In this document: one piece after another, positions 10,326 to 19,870 of the stretch
How positions within the stretch are numbered: position 1 is the first letter of the stretch
How the letters are laid out: every line of letters begins with the position of its first letter
Assembly (NCBI GenBank): GCA_022649305.1
Contig: JALCNW010000003.1
Span: 1 to 64,000, forward strand
Direction: 5' to 3'
Origin: Enterobacter sp.
GTDB taxonomy: Bacteria > Pseudomonadota > Gammaproteobacteria > Enterobacterales > Enterobacteriaceae
DNA: 64,000 nt
Program-made: the position numbers and the translations under genes
Notes under the pieces: generated by a model
The model's input: only the letters and a program-made list of their open reading frames with translations
What the model was told of the DNA's origin: nothing
Database searches by the model: none

Positions 10326-11654
10326 CTAGCTTAGGTCAGGTAATTTCGCTGAGGCGTTCTTCTCTATTCCGATGAGAGGCATTAAATTATCGACAGCCGA
10401 TGCGTAATTGACTCCCGCACTCCAGCCATCATATTCCGCCATTATTTTCGATGACGTTGCTTGCCAGACATCCTGTTCCACGCTGAGCAAATCGTTAATA
10501 CTTCTTTTACTCAACGTATATTCATTCTTGTACACAACACGCGTGCGCAGCGCATTTTCGAGCTGTAACCTTCCGGCCTCCATTCTGCCGTGTGCACCCG
10601 CCCAGTCAGCCTGTGCCACCGAGGCTTTTTGCAATACATCAAAGCGCGCCTGATCCACCTGGGAGGACGCCATTGCTCTGGCACCTTCCGCCTGACGCAC
10701 CCGTGCTGAAACCGCCCCGCCCTGGTAAAGCGGTGCGTCAACGTTCAGCTGAATTTGATCGTCCCAATACGAACGATTGTTCGACTCATAGCGCGTGCGC
10801 CCACCCTTCAGGCTCACGGTCGGCCAGTGCTGTGACTTGGCCCGCTTAATGCCATACTCCGCGGAGGTTTCCATGGTCTGCGCGGCCAGCACGGTTGGGA
10901 TTAAGGAGTAGTCAATGTTATCCAGTGGTTCTTGTTTAACTTCAAGGGATTGAGGGAGTGCAGAAAGCTGCTTCGCATCAATTCCCGTCAGGACGGAAAG
11001 CCGCGCCCGCGCGCTTTTCAGGGCCGCGTTATATTGCTCAAGCGTTGCCTGCATTCCCGCAATTCGGGTTTGCGTTTGCAGCTCATCCGACGTGGAACTG
11101 ACCCCCGCATCCGAGCGTAATTTTGCCAGCTGCTGGACGTTTTTCAGCGCCTGTACGTTCTCTTTTGCCGCCTGCGCCAGTTCCGTATAGCGCTTTACTT
11201 CCACGTAACTCAGCGCGGTTTTTTCCGCGACATTAGATAACGTCCCCATCAGCTGATAGCGGTAGCTGTCGGTCTGCGCAGAGGACTGGCTGATAGCGTT
11301 ATTGGTTTTGCCAAAGTCATAAACCAGCTGCGTCAGGCTCATGCCCCATGCCGCAGAGTTGCTCAGCGATCCGCTGGAGTCGGTGGTCTGGCTATGGCCG
11401 GTATTACCGCTAAGTGATATTTGCGGCATCCATCCACTACGCGCTTCATCTATTTGCGCCTGACCGATACCCATCTGTGCTGCCTGCTGGGTAACAGAAG
11501 GATCGCGATCGAAAGCAAATAGAATGCTTTCTTTTAATGACGTCGACGGGACAGCCGCTGACCCGGTCGGGCCGTTATATGCCCAGGCTATCGTCATGGA
11601 CCCCGTAATTAAGGCCAGTGCTAGTGGAAATTTAAAAAATATAACGTGCTTCAT
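10326..11654 (-). CDS. TolC-family outer-membrane channel of a type I secretion system
   Basis: The start at ATG 11654 is chosen because it follows a GGAGGT ribosome site, and it gives 442 residues. An upstream in-frame extension to 11729 lacks such a site. A signal peptide (hydrophobic core, cleavage near AWA-YNG) is followed by the two-fold TolC layout of alternating long alpha-helical segments and short strands, with a QLVYDFGKTNNA-type motif near residue 110. It belongs to the LapE/AggA-type outer-membrane factors that pair with an ABC ATPase and a membrane-fusion protein to export giant adhesins. It lies 124 bp upstream of the adhesin on the same strand, so co-transcription is likely. 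The partner ATPase and fusion protein are not in the window and may follow the adhesin. Confidence 0.85.
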   Translation of the reverse strand: MKHVIFFKFPLALALITGSMTIAWAYNGPTGSAAVPSTSLKESILFAFDRDPSVTQQAAQMGIGQAQIDEARSGWMPQISLSGNTGHSQTTDSSGSLSNSAAWGMSLTQLVYDFGKTNNAISQSSAQTDSYRYQLMGTLSNVAEKTALSYVEVKRYTELAQAAKENVQALKNVQQLAKLRSDAGVSSTSDELQTQTRIAGMQATLEQYNAALKSARARLSVLTGIDAKQLSALPQSLEVKQEPLDNIDYSLIPTVLAAQTMETSAEYGIKRAKSQHWPTVSLKGGRTRYESNNRSYWDDQIQLNVDAPLYQGGAVSARVRQAEGARAMASSQVDQARFDVLQKASVAQADWAGAHGRMEAGRLQLENALRTRVVYKNEYTLSKRSINDLLSVEQDVWQATSSKIMAEYDGWSAGVNYASAVDNLMPLIGIEKNASAKLPDLS

Positions 11655-12225
11655 GTGACACCTCCGTTCTATTCCACCCCCTAAGGATGCACCCATTAAT
11701 AGGCACCACCCTCTAAAACTGATTTTCAAATAAGAAATTGCTTATTTATTAAATTATTTGATCTGGAGCATAACAAAATGTCTTAAGTGGAACTATCCCT
11801 ACAATGTTACAAGCATGTTAATAACAAGGTAAAATCTGAGGTTTCTCGACAATAGGGTAAAATTGATAAGCCAGGCTCATCTATTAACTACATTGTAATT
11901 AAAGAAGATATTTTCGACGGGCTGCTGCACATTTTTGGGTTAATTTCGCAAGGGATCTGACACAAAGATTTTCAAAGAATTGTCGAGTTTCTTCGCAGGG
12001 GTATTCCCAATGGGGCAAAAATCTGGATTGTGGCGTTATAGCAGTACAGTATGCCGCACAAAATGTCATATCGATATATAATGCCACAAAAGCAAGCAGA
12101 GGAAGACATTAAAACCAATTGTGAAAAAACATACAGAACAATAACAATAAAAACACGTTTTATTCAGACTATTCCTTCTTTACTAATAAATTCCAACGTC
12201 TCCCCATGTCACTCAACGTTCAGGC
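11655..12225. other. AT-rich intergenic region upstream of the secretion/adhesin operon
   Basis: About 570 bp without a supported gene lie between the gss terminator and the TolC-like gene. The stretch is strongly AT-rich, with poly-A and poly-T tracts, and must hold the promoter of the leftward tolC-like/adhesin operon. The short open frame at 11899-12087 has no ribosome site or recognisable content and is not called. The AT-richness suggests H-NS silencing (inference). Confidence 0.5.
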
Positions 12226-12255
12226 AAAAAAAATCCGCAAGGGGGACTTGCGGAT
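12226..12255 (-). terminator. Rho-independent terminator of gss
   Basis: Read on the minus strand, a perfect stem of ATCCGCAAG and CTTGCGGAT with a four-base loop is followed by a run of eight T residues. It is placed about 30 bp after the gss stop codon. Confidence 0.9.
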
Positions 12256-12286
12256 GTACGGGGTAAATTGCGTCGTCTGGCTGGCG

Positions 12287-14149
12287 TTATTTCTCCTTTT
12301 CCACCATCAGAGGCTCGATATCACTCTCTTTCTTAATCACCAGCGAATCATCTCCGCGCAGACAGGTGCCGCCATAGTTGCCGCCGACGGTAAAGGTACA
12401 CACCTGGATGTACTTACCATCGACCTTCGGCAGACACCAGAGCTGCTGATAAATGTTTTTGCGGTCCACAAACTTACCGCTCGATTTATCCAGCAGCTCA
12501 TCCTGCGGGCTTATCAGGTCGATATTGCTGCCGCAGCGCCCGGCGATAGGTTTGACCGCGTAGCCGGTTTTAGCCAGTAATTCGTTGACCTCAAAATCGG
12601 TATCCAGCAGATAGCGATGATTCGGGAACAACTGCCACAGCACCGGCAGAATGGCCTTGTTGCCGGGGATGACCGTCCAAAGCGGTTCGAACACCAGCAC
12701 TTCCGGGCGCAGCAGGACATCAATCAAACGCACTTCGCCTTCAGGATGGCCGGTGCGGATTGGCACGGCGGCGTATTCGGTTTCGCTCACCTCGCGGATT
12801 TGCTCAATTGCCGTTTCCCACGCCCAGGTTTTCCATACGCAGTTCACATGACGACCTTCGTCATCGATTAACTGCCCGGCAGTATCCCAGCTCATCGCCC
12901 CCAGGCCGTGAATGATTTTGGTTTCAAACCCGGCCTGCATGAGCGAACGCTGGATAAACAGGGCGTGATAATCCTCTTCGATATCGTTGTCCTGCATGAT
13001 GTGTACGAACGGACGCGCATTGCTGTGCTTCCACGCGCCGGTCAACTCTTCCAGCAGGCCCTCTGCCGGGTTATGCCCGGTGCCGCGATAGCCATTTTTC
13101 ACCCACTCTTCGAGGATCAATCCACCTTCGGTATGGCAAGAGGCCGAATCGGCGTTGTATTCGTAGACCTTCAGCCCGCGCTCATCCATACAGAAATCCA
13201 TACGACCGGTGATCATATGGTGACGACGCCATTGCCATGAAAGGCGCAGGCGCGGCCAGAGTATTTTCGGGATGTCGAAAAGCGCCAGCAGGCTGTCGTC
13301 TTTCAGCACTTTGTCAGTGGCATGGAGATACATCAGATGCAGTTCGTTGGTCGCCTTAATCAGCTCCTGCTCGGCGCTTTCGGTGATGGTGAAATACTGG
13401 CAAGGATCCTGATTGATAATATGACCGTTGGCCTTAACGTACGCTTGCTGGAGCGCATCGTTCTCGTTGAGCCATTTACCATCGAACTGACGTTTATTGT
13501 GCAGGCGCGCCCCGCTGATTTTAAGGCGTTCACCGTCAATTTGCGGCTGCGGCAGGCTGTGCTCGGTGTCATCCGTCTGGATCATCCAGCCCAAAATCGT
13601 GGTATCGGTGAAGGTGTCGTGCAGGGTATAGCCGTCGTCATTGACGCTCAGGCGCAGCTCGCGGGTCCACTGCTGCCCAAAGGGCAACGGCGAATGCAGC
13701 ACGTTCTGCTCGGCAATTCGCACTTTATCGCCCATCAGTTGCGTGATAACCGCAACGTGCCCGGTCTCATTAAATTCACCGCCCTTTTGCCAGACAAGCA
13801 ACGCGCCGGCTTTAGGCGCGCGCTTTGAACCATTGGCAAAAGCCTGTAACGGCAAGATGTTGTCGTTCACCACCTGACGCAGGAAACGCAGCGAGAAGAT
13901 CTCCCACGCCATGCCGACGTCGGTAAAGACATAGCCGTAGTTGAGGAACAAAAAGCGACGCGCGAATTCGACGCACTGCCACTTGTGGCCCATATATTCG
14001 TTGCTGATATAGCTGCGGAATTCCGCGTCTTCGGGATAACGGCGCGGATCCAGACTGTCGTAATTTGAGGAGTAAATCGCCACGCCACCCGGCGCATAAC
14101 CTAACAACGTCCCAAACGGAGCGTCACTGCTTAACTTTCCTTTACGCAT
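12287..14149 (-). CDS. gss: Bifunctional glutathionylspermidine synthetase/amidase
   Basis: At 620 residues it is essentially the same length as E. coli Gss (GspSA). The N-terminal CHAP-type amidase domain carries the catalytic cysteine at residue 59 in the motif HKWQCVEFARR. The C-terminal half (from about residue 200) is the ATP-grasp synthetase that joins glutathione to spermidine using ATP, and it ends in a conserved GGTCLRGDDS segment. The enzyme acts in the cytoplasm to make and break glutathionylspermidine, linked to redox buffering and polyamine storage. It lies 88 bp downstream of the peptide ABC transporter genes on the same strand with no clear terminator between them, so read-through is possible. 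No defects were seen. Confidence 0.97.
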   Translation of the reverse strand: MRKGKLSSDAPFGTLLGYAPGGVAIYSSNYDSLDPRRYPEDAEFRSYISNEYMGHKWQCVEFARRFLFLNYGYVFTDVGMAWEIFSLRFLRQVVNDNILPLQAFANGSKRAPKAGALLVWQKGGEFNETGHVAVITQLMGDKVRIAEQNVLHSPLPFGQQWTRELRLSVNDDGYTLHDTFTDTTILGWMIQTDDTEHSLPQPQIDGERLKISGARLHNKRQFDGKWLNENDALQQAYVKANGHIINQDPCQYFTITESAEQELIKATNELHLMYLHATDKVLKDDSLLALFDIPKILWPRLRLSWQWRRHHMITGRMDFCMDERGLKVYEYNADSASCHTEGGLILEEWVKNGYRGTGHNPAEGLLEELTGAWKHSNARPFVHIMQDNDIEEDYHALFIQRSLMQAGFETKIIHGLGAMSWDTAGQLIDDEGRHVNCVWKTWAWETAIEQIREVSETEYAAVPIRTGHPEGEVRLIDVLLRPEVLVFEPLWTVIPGNKAILPVLWQLFPNHRYLLDTDFEVNELLAKTGYAVKPIAGRCGSNIDLISPQDELLDKSSGKFVDRKNIYQQLWCLPKVDGKYIQVCTFTVGGNYGGTCLRGDDSLVIKKESDIEPLMVEKEK

Positions 14150-14237
14150 GTTTCCAACCTAATACAGGCAGGCGGCAATTTTTAGAAGGGTTGTCGTCGT
14201 CTGCACATTGTGATTAATCAGACAGAGGACGTTTATC

Positions 14238-15215
14238 TTACACCTTAAAAAGCCAGCACGCCGCAAAATGCCCGGGCGATATCTCCAGCATGGCGGGCTC
14301 CTGCGCCTGACACACCGGCATCGCGTGCGGGCAGCGGCTGCAAAAATGGCAGCCGGGCAATGCTGACATCGGGCCCGGGATTTCACCGCGCAGCGTGGCC
14401 TGCTCCAGGTTGCGGATGCGCGGATTGGGCTGCGGAACCGCGGCCAACAGCGCGCGGGTATACGGATGAGCCGGGTACTGATACAGCTCGCCTGCCGGGG
14501 CCACTTCCACCAGCTTACCAAGGTACATCACCCCAATACGGCTGGAGATGTGGCGCACCATCGACAGATCGTGGGCGATAAACAGGTACGTCAGCCCCAG
14601 GTCCTGCTGGAGATCCTGGAGGATATTCACCACCTGCGCCTGCACCGACACGTCCAGCGCCGAGAGCGGTTCATCGCACAGCACGAACTCCGGGCGCACC
14701 GACAGCGCACGGGCAATGCTGATGCGCTGGCGTTGTCCGCCGCTGAACTCATGCGGAAAGCGCTGCAAATGTTCCTGCTTGAGCCCAACTTTATAAAGCA
14801 AGGTTTCAGTACGTTCCCGCTGCTCCTCCCGGCTGTACCCGTGGATTTGCATCGGCTCAGCCACCAGCTGCTGCACGTTCATACCGGGATTAAGCGAGGA
14901 ATAGGGATCCTGAAAAATCGCCTGCATCCGCTTGCGTAGCGGCTTAAGCTGCTTTTCGCTGGCCTGCGCGATCGGCTGTCCGGCGAAGTGAATCTCGCCC
15001 GAGGTAATGTCGAACAGGCGCAGAATGGCGCGCCCAAGCGTGGATTTCCCGCAGCCGGACTCGCCGACCAGACCAAAGGTTTCCCCACGCTGAATATCAA
15101 AACTGACGCCATCCACCGCCTTAACCGCGACGCCTTTGCGAAGCAGTCCGCCGTTAAGATGATAATGTTTGCGCAGTTCTTGCACGCTCACTAGCGGGCT
15201 ATTTTTCTCACTCAT
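14238..15215 (-). CDS. Peptide ABC transporter ATP-binding subunit (DppF/OppF type)
   Basis: The 325-residue call starts at ATG 15215, which overlaps the stop of the preceding ATPase gene in an ATGA arrangement. The longer frame to 15320 is an artefact of open sequence inside that gene. Walker [10 protein letters not shown], signature FSGGQRQR and Walker [12 protein letters not shown] are all present. The C-terminal oligopeptide-transporter extension carries the four-cysteine pattern [14 protein letters not shown] known from DppF/OppF-type subunits, where it can bind an iron-sulfur cluster. It is the last gene of a five-gene importer operon and pairs with the other ATPase to power uptake. The substrate is unknown from sequence. 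Confidence 0.93.
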   Translation of the reverse strand: MSEKNSPLVSVQELRKHYHLNGGLLRKGVAVKAVDGVSFDIQRGETFGLVGESGCGKSTLGRAILRLFDITSGEIHFAGQPIAQASEKQLKPLRKRMQAIFQDPYSSLNPGMNVQQLVAEPMQIHGYSREEQRERTETLLYKVGLKQEHLQRFPHEFSGGQRQRISIARALSVRPEFVLCDEPLSALDVSVQAQVVNILQDLQQDLGLTYLFIAHDLSMVRHISSRIGVMYLGKLVEVAPAGELYQYPAHPYTRALLAAVPQPNPRIRNLEQATLRGEIPGPMSALPGCHFCSRCPHAMPVCQAQEPAMLEISPGHFAACWLFKV

Positions 15216-16189
15216 GCCCGAACCTCCAAACCAGTCCACAGCCAGCACGCGGCGCGATGCCCTTCGCCCACGGCGTAAAATGCAGGCTGTCGGTCGCACT
15301 GCGGCATACGTTTTGGACAACGTTCGGCAAACGGACAGCCTGGCGGCGGGTTAATCAGGCCCGGCGGCGTGCCGTCTATGGGAGACAAACGATGGCTGAC
15401 CTGATCCGAGCGCGGCAATGAGGCCAGTAGCCCTTGGGTGTAGGGGTGTGCGGGACGATAAAAAATGTCCTCGACGCTGCCTTCCTCCATCACCAGCCCG
15501 CCGTACATCACCACCACGCGGCTGCACACCTGCGCCACCACGCCCAAATCGTGGGTCACCAGCAAAATGGCGGTCTGCGTCTGCTGTTGCAGGCTTTTCA
15601 GCAGGCGGAGAATTTGTGCCTGAATGGTCACGTCCAGCGCGGTCGTGGGTTCATCGGCAATCAGCAGTTTTGGGTGGCAGGAGAGCGCAATCGCAATCAT
15701 CACGCGCTGGCGCATTCCCCCGCTAAACTCGTGAGGATACTGGTCGTACCGACGTTGCGCATCGGCAATCCCCACCTGTTCCAGCATGGCGATGGCCGCT
15801 GATTTGGCGGCTTTTTTCGCCAGCCGTTTGTTGCGCATCAGGATTTCCGACATCTGTCTGCCGATGGTGAGCACCGGGTTAAGCGCCGTCATAGGATCCT
15901 GAAAAATCATGGCGATCTCGTTGCCGCGAATAGCGCGCATTTGCGCGGCGGTTTTCTGCGCCAGATCGTCGTTTTGAAAGCGAATGCTGCCGCCGGTTAT
16001 CCGCCCGTTATTGCCGAGAAGCTGGATTATCGACTTACAGGTTACGCTTTTCCCGCACCCGGATTCCCCAACGATGCCAACAAGTTCCCCCGGCTGCACC
16101 TGAAAGCTCACGCCGCGCACCGCGTGAACGTCGCCATCCCGCGTGCGGAAGGTGGTTTGCAGGTTTTCAAGTGCTAATAAGTTACTCAT
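15212..16189 (-). CDS. Peptide ABC transporter ATP-binding subunit (DppD/OppD type)
   Basis: This 325-residue cytoplasmic ATPase has Walker [10 protein letters not shown], signature FSGGMRQR and Walker [13 protein letters not shown]. The C-terminal cysteine-rich motif [14 protein letters not shown] marks the Opp/Dpp subfamily. Its start overlaps the end of the upstream permease by 8 bp and its stop overlaps the next ATPase start by 4 bp, indicating translational coupling. The Walker A residue after GKS is Val rather than Thr, as in many DppD proteins. It works as a heterodimer with the adjacent DppF-type protein. Confidence 0.93.
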   Translation of the reverse strand: MSNLLALENLQTTFRTRDGDVHAVRGVSFQVQPGELVGIVGESGCGKSVTCKSIIQLLGNNGRITGGSIRFQNDDLAQKTAAQMRAIRGNEIAMIFQDPMTALNPVLTIGRQMSEILMRNKRLAKKAAKSAAIAMLEQVGIADAQRRYDQYPHEFSGGMRQRVMIAIALSCHPKLLIADEPTTALDVTIQAQILRLLKSLQQQTQTAILLVTHDLGVVAQVCSRVVVMYGGLVMEEGSVEDIFYRPAHPYTQGLLASLPRSDQVSHRLSPIDGTPPGLINPPPGCPFAERCPKRMPQCDRQPAFYAVGEGHRAACWLWTGLEVRA

Positions 16190-17027
16190 CGCGGTTCGCT
16201 CCCGGCTCGAAGGCGGTGCGGAACACGTCGCCCAATACGTTAAAGCTGAACACCGTCAGCAGGATCAAAATACCGGGGAACATCGCCAGCCACGAGGCTT
16301 CGCCAATATACGACTGGGCGTTGTTGAGCATGCTGCCCCACGACGCCGCCGGTGCCTGAACACCCAGCCCCAAAAAGCTGAGCGTGGATTCCATCAAAAT
16401 GGCGGAAGCAATATTCAGCGTGGCGGCGACGATGATCGTCGGCAGCACGCCGGGAATAATGTGCCGCAGAATAATACGCAGCGGATGCTCGCCCGATGCG
16501 CGCGCATAGAGCACATACTCGCGCTCTTTCACGGTCAGCGTTTCAGCACGCACCAGCCGCGACATGCTCATCCACGTCAGCAGGCTGATAATCAGGATAA
16601 TGTTATCCACGCCCGGCTTCAGGTAGGCATTCACCACCAGCAGCAGGAAAAAGGCCGGGATCGCCATCAGGATGTCGACGGCGCGCATCATCAGGTTATC
16701 CAGCCAGCCGCCAAAATAGCCGCTAAGGGTGCCGACAACCGTGCCGATTAGCGTGGAAAATACCATCGCCAGAAAGCCAACCATCAGCGAAATCTGCCCG
16801 CCGTACAGCGCGCGGGTAAAGTAATCCCGCCCGTACTCGTCGGTGCCAAACCAGTGCGCGCCGTCTGGCGGCAGCGTGCGCGCGCCCAGCGACATCCGAT
16901 CCGGATCGTAGGGGCTCAGCCCGGCGCACAGTGCGGCGACGACAAAAATGAAAAGGACAAATAAAGCGAACTGCGCCGGACGGTTGCGGCGCAGCTGGTG
17001 ACGAATTTGCTGCCAGCGTCTGCTCAT
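16182..17027 (-). CDS. Peptide ABC transporter permease (DppC/OppC type)
   Basis: The 281-residue inner-membrane protein has an N-terminal membrane segment (FALFVLFIFVVAALCAGL), the YGRDYFTRALYG motif typical of OppC/DppC N-terminal linkers, and the binding-protein-dependent transport domain with about five further membrane helices. The EAA-type loop, which contacts the ATPases, is near residues 170-190 (RASGEHPLRIILRHIIPG). It is separated by 6 bp from the first permease and overlaps the DppD-type ATPase gene. Confidence 0.93.
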   Translation of the reverse strand: MSRRWQQIRHQLRRNRPAQFALFVLFIFVVAALCAGLSPYDPDRMSLGARTLPPDGAHWFGTDEYGRDYFTRALYGGQISLMVGFLAMVFSTLIGTVVGTLSGYFGGWLDNLMMRAVDILMAIPAFFLLLVVNAYLKPGVDNIILIISLLTWMSMSRLVRAETLTVKEREYVLYARASGEHPLRIILRHIIPGVLPTIIVAATLNIASAILMESTLSFLGLGVQAPAASWGSMLNNAQSYIGEASWLAMFPGILILLTVFSFNVLGDVFRTAFEPGANRDE

Positions 17028-17033
17028 CCGGGG

Positions 17034-17987
17034 CTACCTCAGTGTACGAATGCGGGGATCGGCAAACCGATACAGCAGGTCGGCGATCAGGTTACCGACG
17101 ATCAGCATCATCGACGACAGCATAATGATCGCCATGATCAGCGGGTAATCCAGGGAGGTGATCGACTGGATCCCCAACAGGCCCATGCCCGGCCAGGAAA
17201 AGACGCTTTCCGTGACGTATGCCCCCACCACCAGCTCGCCAAACGACAGGCCAAACAGCGTGATCACTGGCAGCAGGACGTTTTTCAGCACGTGACGGAA
17301 CAAAATGCTGGAACGCGTGGCGCCGTACGCGATCTGCGTTTGCACATAGTCTGCTGAAAGCTGGGAAATGGTATTCGAGCGGATGTAGCGAACGTAACTG
17401 GAAAGATTATAAAAGGTCAGCGCGATGCACGGCAGCACGCCGTGCCGCACCACGTCGAGCCAGTTATCCTCCACGCCGATGGTTCGCATCCCCATGCTGG
17501 GGAACCAGTTAAGCTGTACGGCAAAAACGGTAATCAGCAGAATACCGAACCAGAAAATCGGCACGGAAATGCCGATATAGGCGAACAGGTTCAGAACATG
17601 ATCCAGCCAGCGGTGTTTGAACGCGCCGGCTAACAGGCCCAGCGGAATCGCCAGCACAATCGCCATCAGCAGCGACGCGCCCATCAGTCCCAGCGTGGCC
17701 GGAATGCGCTCGCCAATCATCTCCAGCACCGGACGGTGATAAATCAGCGAATAGCCGAGATCGCCCTGCAGCACGTTTTTCAGCCACAGGACGTATTGCG
17801 TGACCAGCGGCTTATCCAGCCCCAGGTTCTGGCGAATGCGCTCGATATCTTCCGGCGCCATGCGCGGCGTGATGTACGCCGCCACCGGATCGCCCGGCGC
17901 GAGCTTCACCAGCAGAAAAGCCACCAGTGAAATAAAGAAAAGCATCGGCAGCAGTTGCAGCAGCCGACGCGTCAATAATGTGTTCAC
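17034..17987 (-). CDS. Peptide ABC transporter permease (DppB/OppB type)
   Basis: The 317-residue inner-membrane permease begins with the MNTLLTRRLLQLLPMLFFIS-type first helix characteristic of DppB. A GDP motif in the periplasmic loop (LAPGDPVAAY) and an EAA-type cytoplasmic loop near residue 210 (AYGATRSSILFRHVLKNVLLP) follow. It pairs with the DppC-type permease. It is the first gene after the binding protein, from which it is separated by 46 bp that contain a terminator-like hairpin. Confidence 0.93.
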   Translation of the reverse strand: MNTLLTRRLLQLLPMLFFISLVAFLLVKLAPGDPVAAYITPRMAPEDIERIRQNLGLDKPLVTQYVLWLKNVLQGDLGYSLIYHRPVLEMIGERIPATLGLMGASLLMAIVLAIPLGLLAGAFKHRWLDHVLNLFAYIGISVPIFWFGILLITVFAVQLNWFPSMGMRTIGVEDNWLDVVRHGVLPCIALTFYNLSSYVRYIRSNTISQLSADYVQTQIAYGATRSSILFRHVLKNVLLPVITLFGLSFGELVVGAYVTESVFSWPGMGLLGIQSITSLDYPLIMAIIMLSSMMLIVGNLIADLLYRFADPRIRTLR

Positions 17988-17998
17988 GACGTGCCCTT

Positions 17999-18027
17999 AA
18001 AAAAGGCCCCGCTCTCTCGACCGGGGC
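17999..18027 (-). terminator. Terminator-like hairpin between binding-protein and permease genes
   Basis: On the minus strand GCCCCGGTCGAGAGAGCGGGGC is followed by CTTTTTT. It falls directly after the binding-protein stop and before the first permease. It would let most transcripts end after the binding protein, giving an excess of binding protein over membrane components, as seen in other importers. Confidence 0.75.
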
Positions 18028-18033
18028 AACCTC

Positions 18034-19623
18034 TTATTTTTGATAGATTTTTGATAGATCCTGGAACATATACACCGGCTTAGGTTCAGCCTCTTTAGTG
18101 CCGCCAAAGCGTTTATCCACGGCGACGGTGGCATTGGTATAAGAGATCGGGTAGTAGGTCATGTCGTTGGCGACGGTTTGCTGGATCTGCTTGTAGATAT
18201 CAGCACGTTTCGCGGGATCGGTTTCCACTGCGCCTTTATCCCACAGGGCATCAAACTGCGGATTTTTGTAGTGCGCGTAGTTATAAGCTTCGTTGCTCAT
18301 AAACAGCGATTTGTAGCCGTCCGGCTCAGCGCCCATGATGTACCCGCCCAGGTTCAGTTCCCACGCGGTGTTGTTCATGTCCAGACTGCGCTGGGACATG
18401 GCGTTTGAATCCAGCGGCATTAGCTCGACGTTCACACCAACCCCCTTCAGCGCCTGCTGAATATACAGCGCCATACTCTCCTGGGTTTTGTTGGTGTTGA
18501 CGTAGGCCAGACGCAGCTTCAGGTTTGCCGGGGCACCGGCATTTTTCAGCAGATCTTTGGCTTTTTGCTGATCGAATTTGTACTGCTCCACGTCGCCGGT
18601 CTGGTACAGGGTGTCCGGCGTCAGGAAGGAGCTAGCCGGTTTGGCATAGTCCAGCGAGGTAAAGGCGGTCTGGGTCAGCTCGTCTTTATTGATGGCATAC
18701 GCGATGGCCTGACGCAGCTCCTTACTTTTCATCACCGGCACGTTCTGGTTAAAGGTCATGTAGGCCAGACGCCCTTCCGGATAGACCACGAAATCGAACT
18801 TGCCGGTGTTTTTCAGGCGCGACACGTCCTGCGGATCGACCATCTTCAGATTGATCTCACCGTTTTGCAGCGCAAGGTTGGCAGAGTTGCTGTCTTTGGC
18901 AAAGCGGTAGGTCACGGAATCGAGCTTCGCCTTACCGTTCCAGTAATCGTCAAAACGGGTCAGCGCGTAATACTGACCGGCGCGGTACTCTTTGAACCTG
19001 AACGGGCCAGAGCCCACGGGCGCATCGTTTTTGGTGCTTTTTTCCAGGTCGCCTTCATTGGCAAAGACGTGCTGCGGGATCGGGTAGATCTGTACCAGGG
19101 TTCCGGTAAAGGCGGCGCTGACCTGCGGCAATGTGAACTTAACAGTGCGATCGTCCACCTTGCTCACCGCCACCGGCTTGCCGCCGTAGGTGAACATGCT
19201 GCGAAAGAAGCTGTGCTGTTTGGCCTCAAGCAGTTTGTTGAAGGTGAAGACCACGTCGTCAGCGGTCAGCGGCTGACCGTCCTGCCATTTCAGGTTCGGT
19301 TTTAAGGTCAGGGTGTAGTTCAGGTTATCTGCAGAAGGGGTCAGGCTTTCCGCCAGGCCCCACTCAATTTTACCGTCATTAAAGCTATACAGCGGAGCAT
19401 AGAGCGCCTGCATAATCGTTAAGGTTGTGCGATCGCTGGCGTAAAGGGGGTTCACGGCCAGCGGGTCGCCGGAGGTAATACCAATTATCAGCGAACCGCC
19501 CTCTTTTGGCGCATCATTTTTTGCCGCTGGCGCAGCTTTGGTTTCTTTATTTTTCGCATCATCACAGCCTGCCAGACCTAACGCGAGCGATACTACCACT
19601 GCCGATAACAGAAGCTTACGCAT
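18034..19623 (-). CDS. Peptide-type ABC transporter substrate-binding lipoprotein (family 5)
   Basis: The protein has 529 residues with a lipoprotein signal peptide ending in lipobox LGLAGC, the acylated cysteine being residue 20, followed by a charged linker. The mature part is a solute-binding protein family 5 fold: an NPLYASDRTT segment early on, the family hallmark WQDGQPLTADDVVFTF around residue 115, and a VGSGPFRFKEY motif around residue 205. It should capture an oligopeptide or related compound in the periplasm for the permease/ATPase genes that follow. Position next to gss and yghU invites a glutathione-related substrate, but sequence alone cannot show that; GsiB-like or general dipeptide specificity are equally possible. 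Confidence 0.92.
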   Translation of the reverse strand: MRKLLLSAVVVSLALGLAGCDDAKNKETKAAPAAKNDAPKEGGSLIIGITSGDPLAVNPLYASDRTTLTIMQALYAPLYSFNDGKIEWGLAESLTPSADNLNYTLTLKPNLKWQDGQPLTADDVVFTFNKLLEAKQHSFFRSMFTYGGKPVAVSKVDDRTVKFTLPQVSAAFTGTLVQIYPIPQHVFANEGDLEKSTKNDAPVGSGPFRFKEYRAGQYYALTRFDDYWNGKAKLDSVTYRFAKDSNSANLALQNGEINLKMVDPQDVSRLKNTGKFDFVVYPEGRLAYMTFNQNVPVMKSKELRQAIAYAINKDELTQTAFTSLDYAKPASSFLTPDTLYQTGDVEQYKFDQQKAKDLLKNAGAPANLKLRLAYVNTNKTQESMALYIQQALKGVGVNVELMPLDSNAMSQRSLDMNNTAWELNLGGYIMGAEPDGYKSLFMSNEAYNYAHYKNPQFDALWDKGAVETDPAKRADIYKQIQQTVANDMTYYPISYTNATVAVDKRFGGTKEAEPKPVYMFQDLSKIYQK

Positions 19624-19870
19624 CTCACTAACTCCTTGCCTGATAAAGTATTTACGACTGGAAATTTCTATTTATGTCACAGCATCATATTCAGCTTTTC
19701 ACTATTTCGCATTAATAATGAAAATGCGATTTTCGATTAAGCTTATACTCAATTTGATATATATAAGCGCCAGAAGGAATAGCCGCGAATCTATTACGCT
19801 CGCAACGTTAAATGCTTCACGAATTGCCTGCTACACTGCCTCAACACATCACTCGAAAAGGCAGATCAAC

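Noticed and set aside
11899..12087. Short minus-strand frame in the adhesin operon leader
   Set aside because: There is no ribosome site or recognisable content in AT-rich intergenic DNA.
18565..19305. Plus-strand frame of 246 codons
   Set aside because: It is antisense to the binding lipoprotein gene.
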